From contig CAMPCJ010000005.1 in the NCBI GenBank assembly GCA_946645685.1, positions 1 to 48,201 on the forward strand: a stretch of 48,201 nucleotides of DNA, in the 5' to 3' direction. Numbering within the stretch: the first letter of the stretch is position 1; each line of letters opens with the position of its first letter. The stretch comes from an uncultured Clostridia bacterium. GTDB lineage: Bacteria; Bacillota; Clostridia; Oscillospirales; SIG627. The notes under the pieces were generated by a model that was given only the letters and a program-made list of their open reading frames with translations, was not told where the DNA came from and searched no databases. The position numbers and the translations under genes were made by a program. This document shows positions 47,342 through 48,201 of the stretch, piece after piece.

Positions 47342-48193
47342 TCAACCCTGGCCGGGGCGAATGAAAAGCACCCTGTCCCTGCCCTCCTCATCCGGGTAGA
47401 TCTCGCCGGACAGTCCTCTCTCTCCCAGGATCGAAAGCACGTCTTTTCCCTGCTCCCAGCCGATCTCCGCCAGGATCGGAACGCCCGTTTCCCGGCACAG
47501 ATCCGCAAACGCCCGGTAAAAGGTCAGCCCGTCCTCCCCGCCGAACAGGGCGAGAGCAGGCTCGCGCCGGACGTTGTCCGGAAGCCGCTTCATTTCCTCC
47601 CCGGTCAGATAGGGCGGATTTGCCAGGATCAGCGCCGGGCGGCGGAGGCGAACGGTATCCGCTGCCGCCGGGCTGAGAACGTCCAGACGCTCCACCGCTC
47701 CCCGGCGGGAAAGGGACAGGCGCTCCAGATTTCGCCGGGAAAGCGCAAGGGCTTCCGGGGACAGATCGAACAGGACGGCAAAGAGATCCTTCCGGGCGCT
47801 CAAAACGGCGGCGCCCACACAGCCGCTGCCGCAACAAAAGTCAAAGATCAAAGCATTTTCCGGCACGATCTCTACCGCCTTTTCCACCAAAACAGCCGTT
47901 TCGGGACGGGGGATCAGGACGCCGGGAGCAGTCTCCAGCAGCAAATCGCAGAAGGGCGCCGTACCCAAATAATACTGCAGGGGCTCCCCTGCTAACAGTG
48001 CTGCCTCCTCCCGGAGCAGCGCGGCGCACAGGTCGGGCGGTGCTTCTTCGTTTCCATACCGGATAAAGCAGTCACGGGGCAGATCGTGCTTTTCCAAAAG
48101 CGCAAAAAGGAGCGCCTTTTCCGAAAAAAAGCGCACTCCTTCCTGCTTATCATATTCGGTTTTCAGTTGACGGCGCAGCGCGGAAAACGTCAT
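47342..48193 (-). CDS. prmC: Peptide chain release factor N5-glutamine methyltransferase
   Basis: LQYYLGTAPFCDL, GVLIPRPETAVLV, IFDFCCGSGCVGAAVL, LILANPPYLT. Confidence 0.93.
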   Translation of the reverse strand: MTFSALRRQLKTEYDKQEGVRFFSEKALLFALLEKHDLPRDCFIRYGNEEAPPDLCAALLREEAALLAGEPLQYYLGTAPFCDLLLETAPGVLIPRPETAVLVEKAVEIVPENALIFDFCCGSGCVGAAVLSARKDLFAVLFDLSPEALALSRRNLERLSLSRRGAVERLDVLSPAAADTVRLRRPALILANPPYLTGEEMKRLPDNVRREPALALFGGEDGLTFYRAFADLCRETGVPILAEIGWEQGKDVLSILGERGLSGEIYPDEEGRDRVLFIRPGQG

Positions 48194-48201
48194 TTCGCCG
48201 C

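Overview
The window is a housekeeping segment from a fairly GC-rich, Clostridia-like Firmicute. The lineage call is an inference from the IspH-S1 fusion and the conserved gene orders. It is almost fully packed with coding sequence. Blocks, left to right: (1) minus strand: MATE transporter, then plsC, then an ispH-rpsA fusion. (2) plus strand: yicC-remA-gmk-rpoZ-priA-def-fmt-rsmB-rlmN-prpC-prkC-rsgA. (3) minus strand: two tandem LTA-synthase-like sulfatases. (4) minus strand: a compact division/cell-wall (dcw) cluster mraZ-rsmH-ftsL-PBP-murE-murF-mraY-ftsW-murG-ftsQ-ftsZ. (5) minus strand: recA-prs-recX-rimO-pgsA-cysS-AI-2E family-cinA-HPr-uvrC-ceramidase-like-rsmD-coaD, with prmC at the right edge. 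I saw no mobile elements, CRISPR arrays, tRNAs or rRNAs. I did not find an obviously new multi-gene system. The observations most worth a second look are: FtsZ lacking a recognisable IPxFL(R/K) tail in a cluster without ftsA, murD or murC; a recurring TTGCAT-N17 promoter layout, often with an extended -10; a promoter plus 10-bp-periodic GTGG repeats upstream of mraZ; terminator-like hairpins placed directly before the PBP and uvrC ribosome-binding sites; a ceramidase-like protein with no signal peptide downstream of uvrC; a tandem LTA-synthase-like pair; and a divergent PRPP synthetase between recA and recX.
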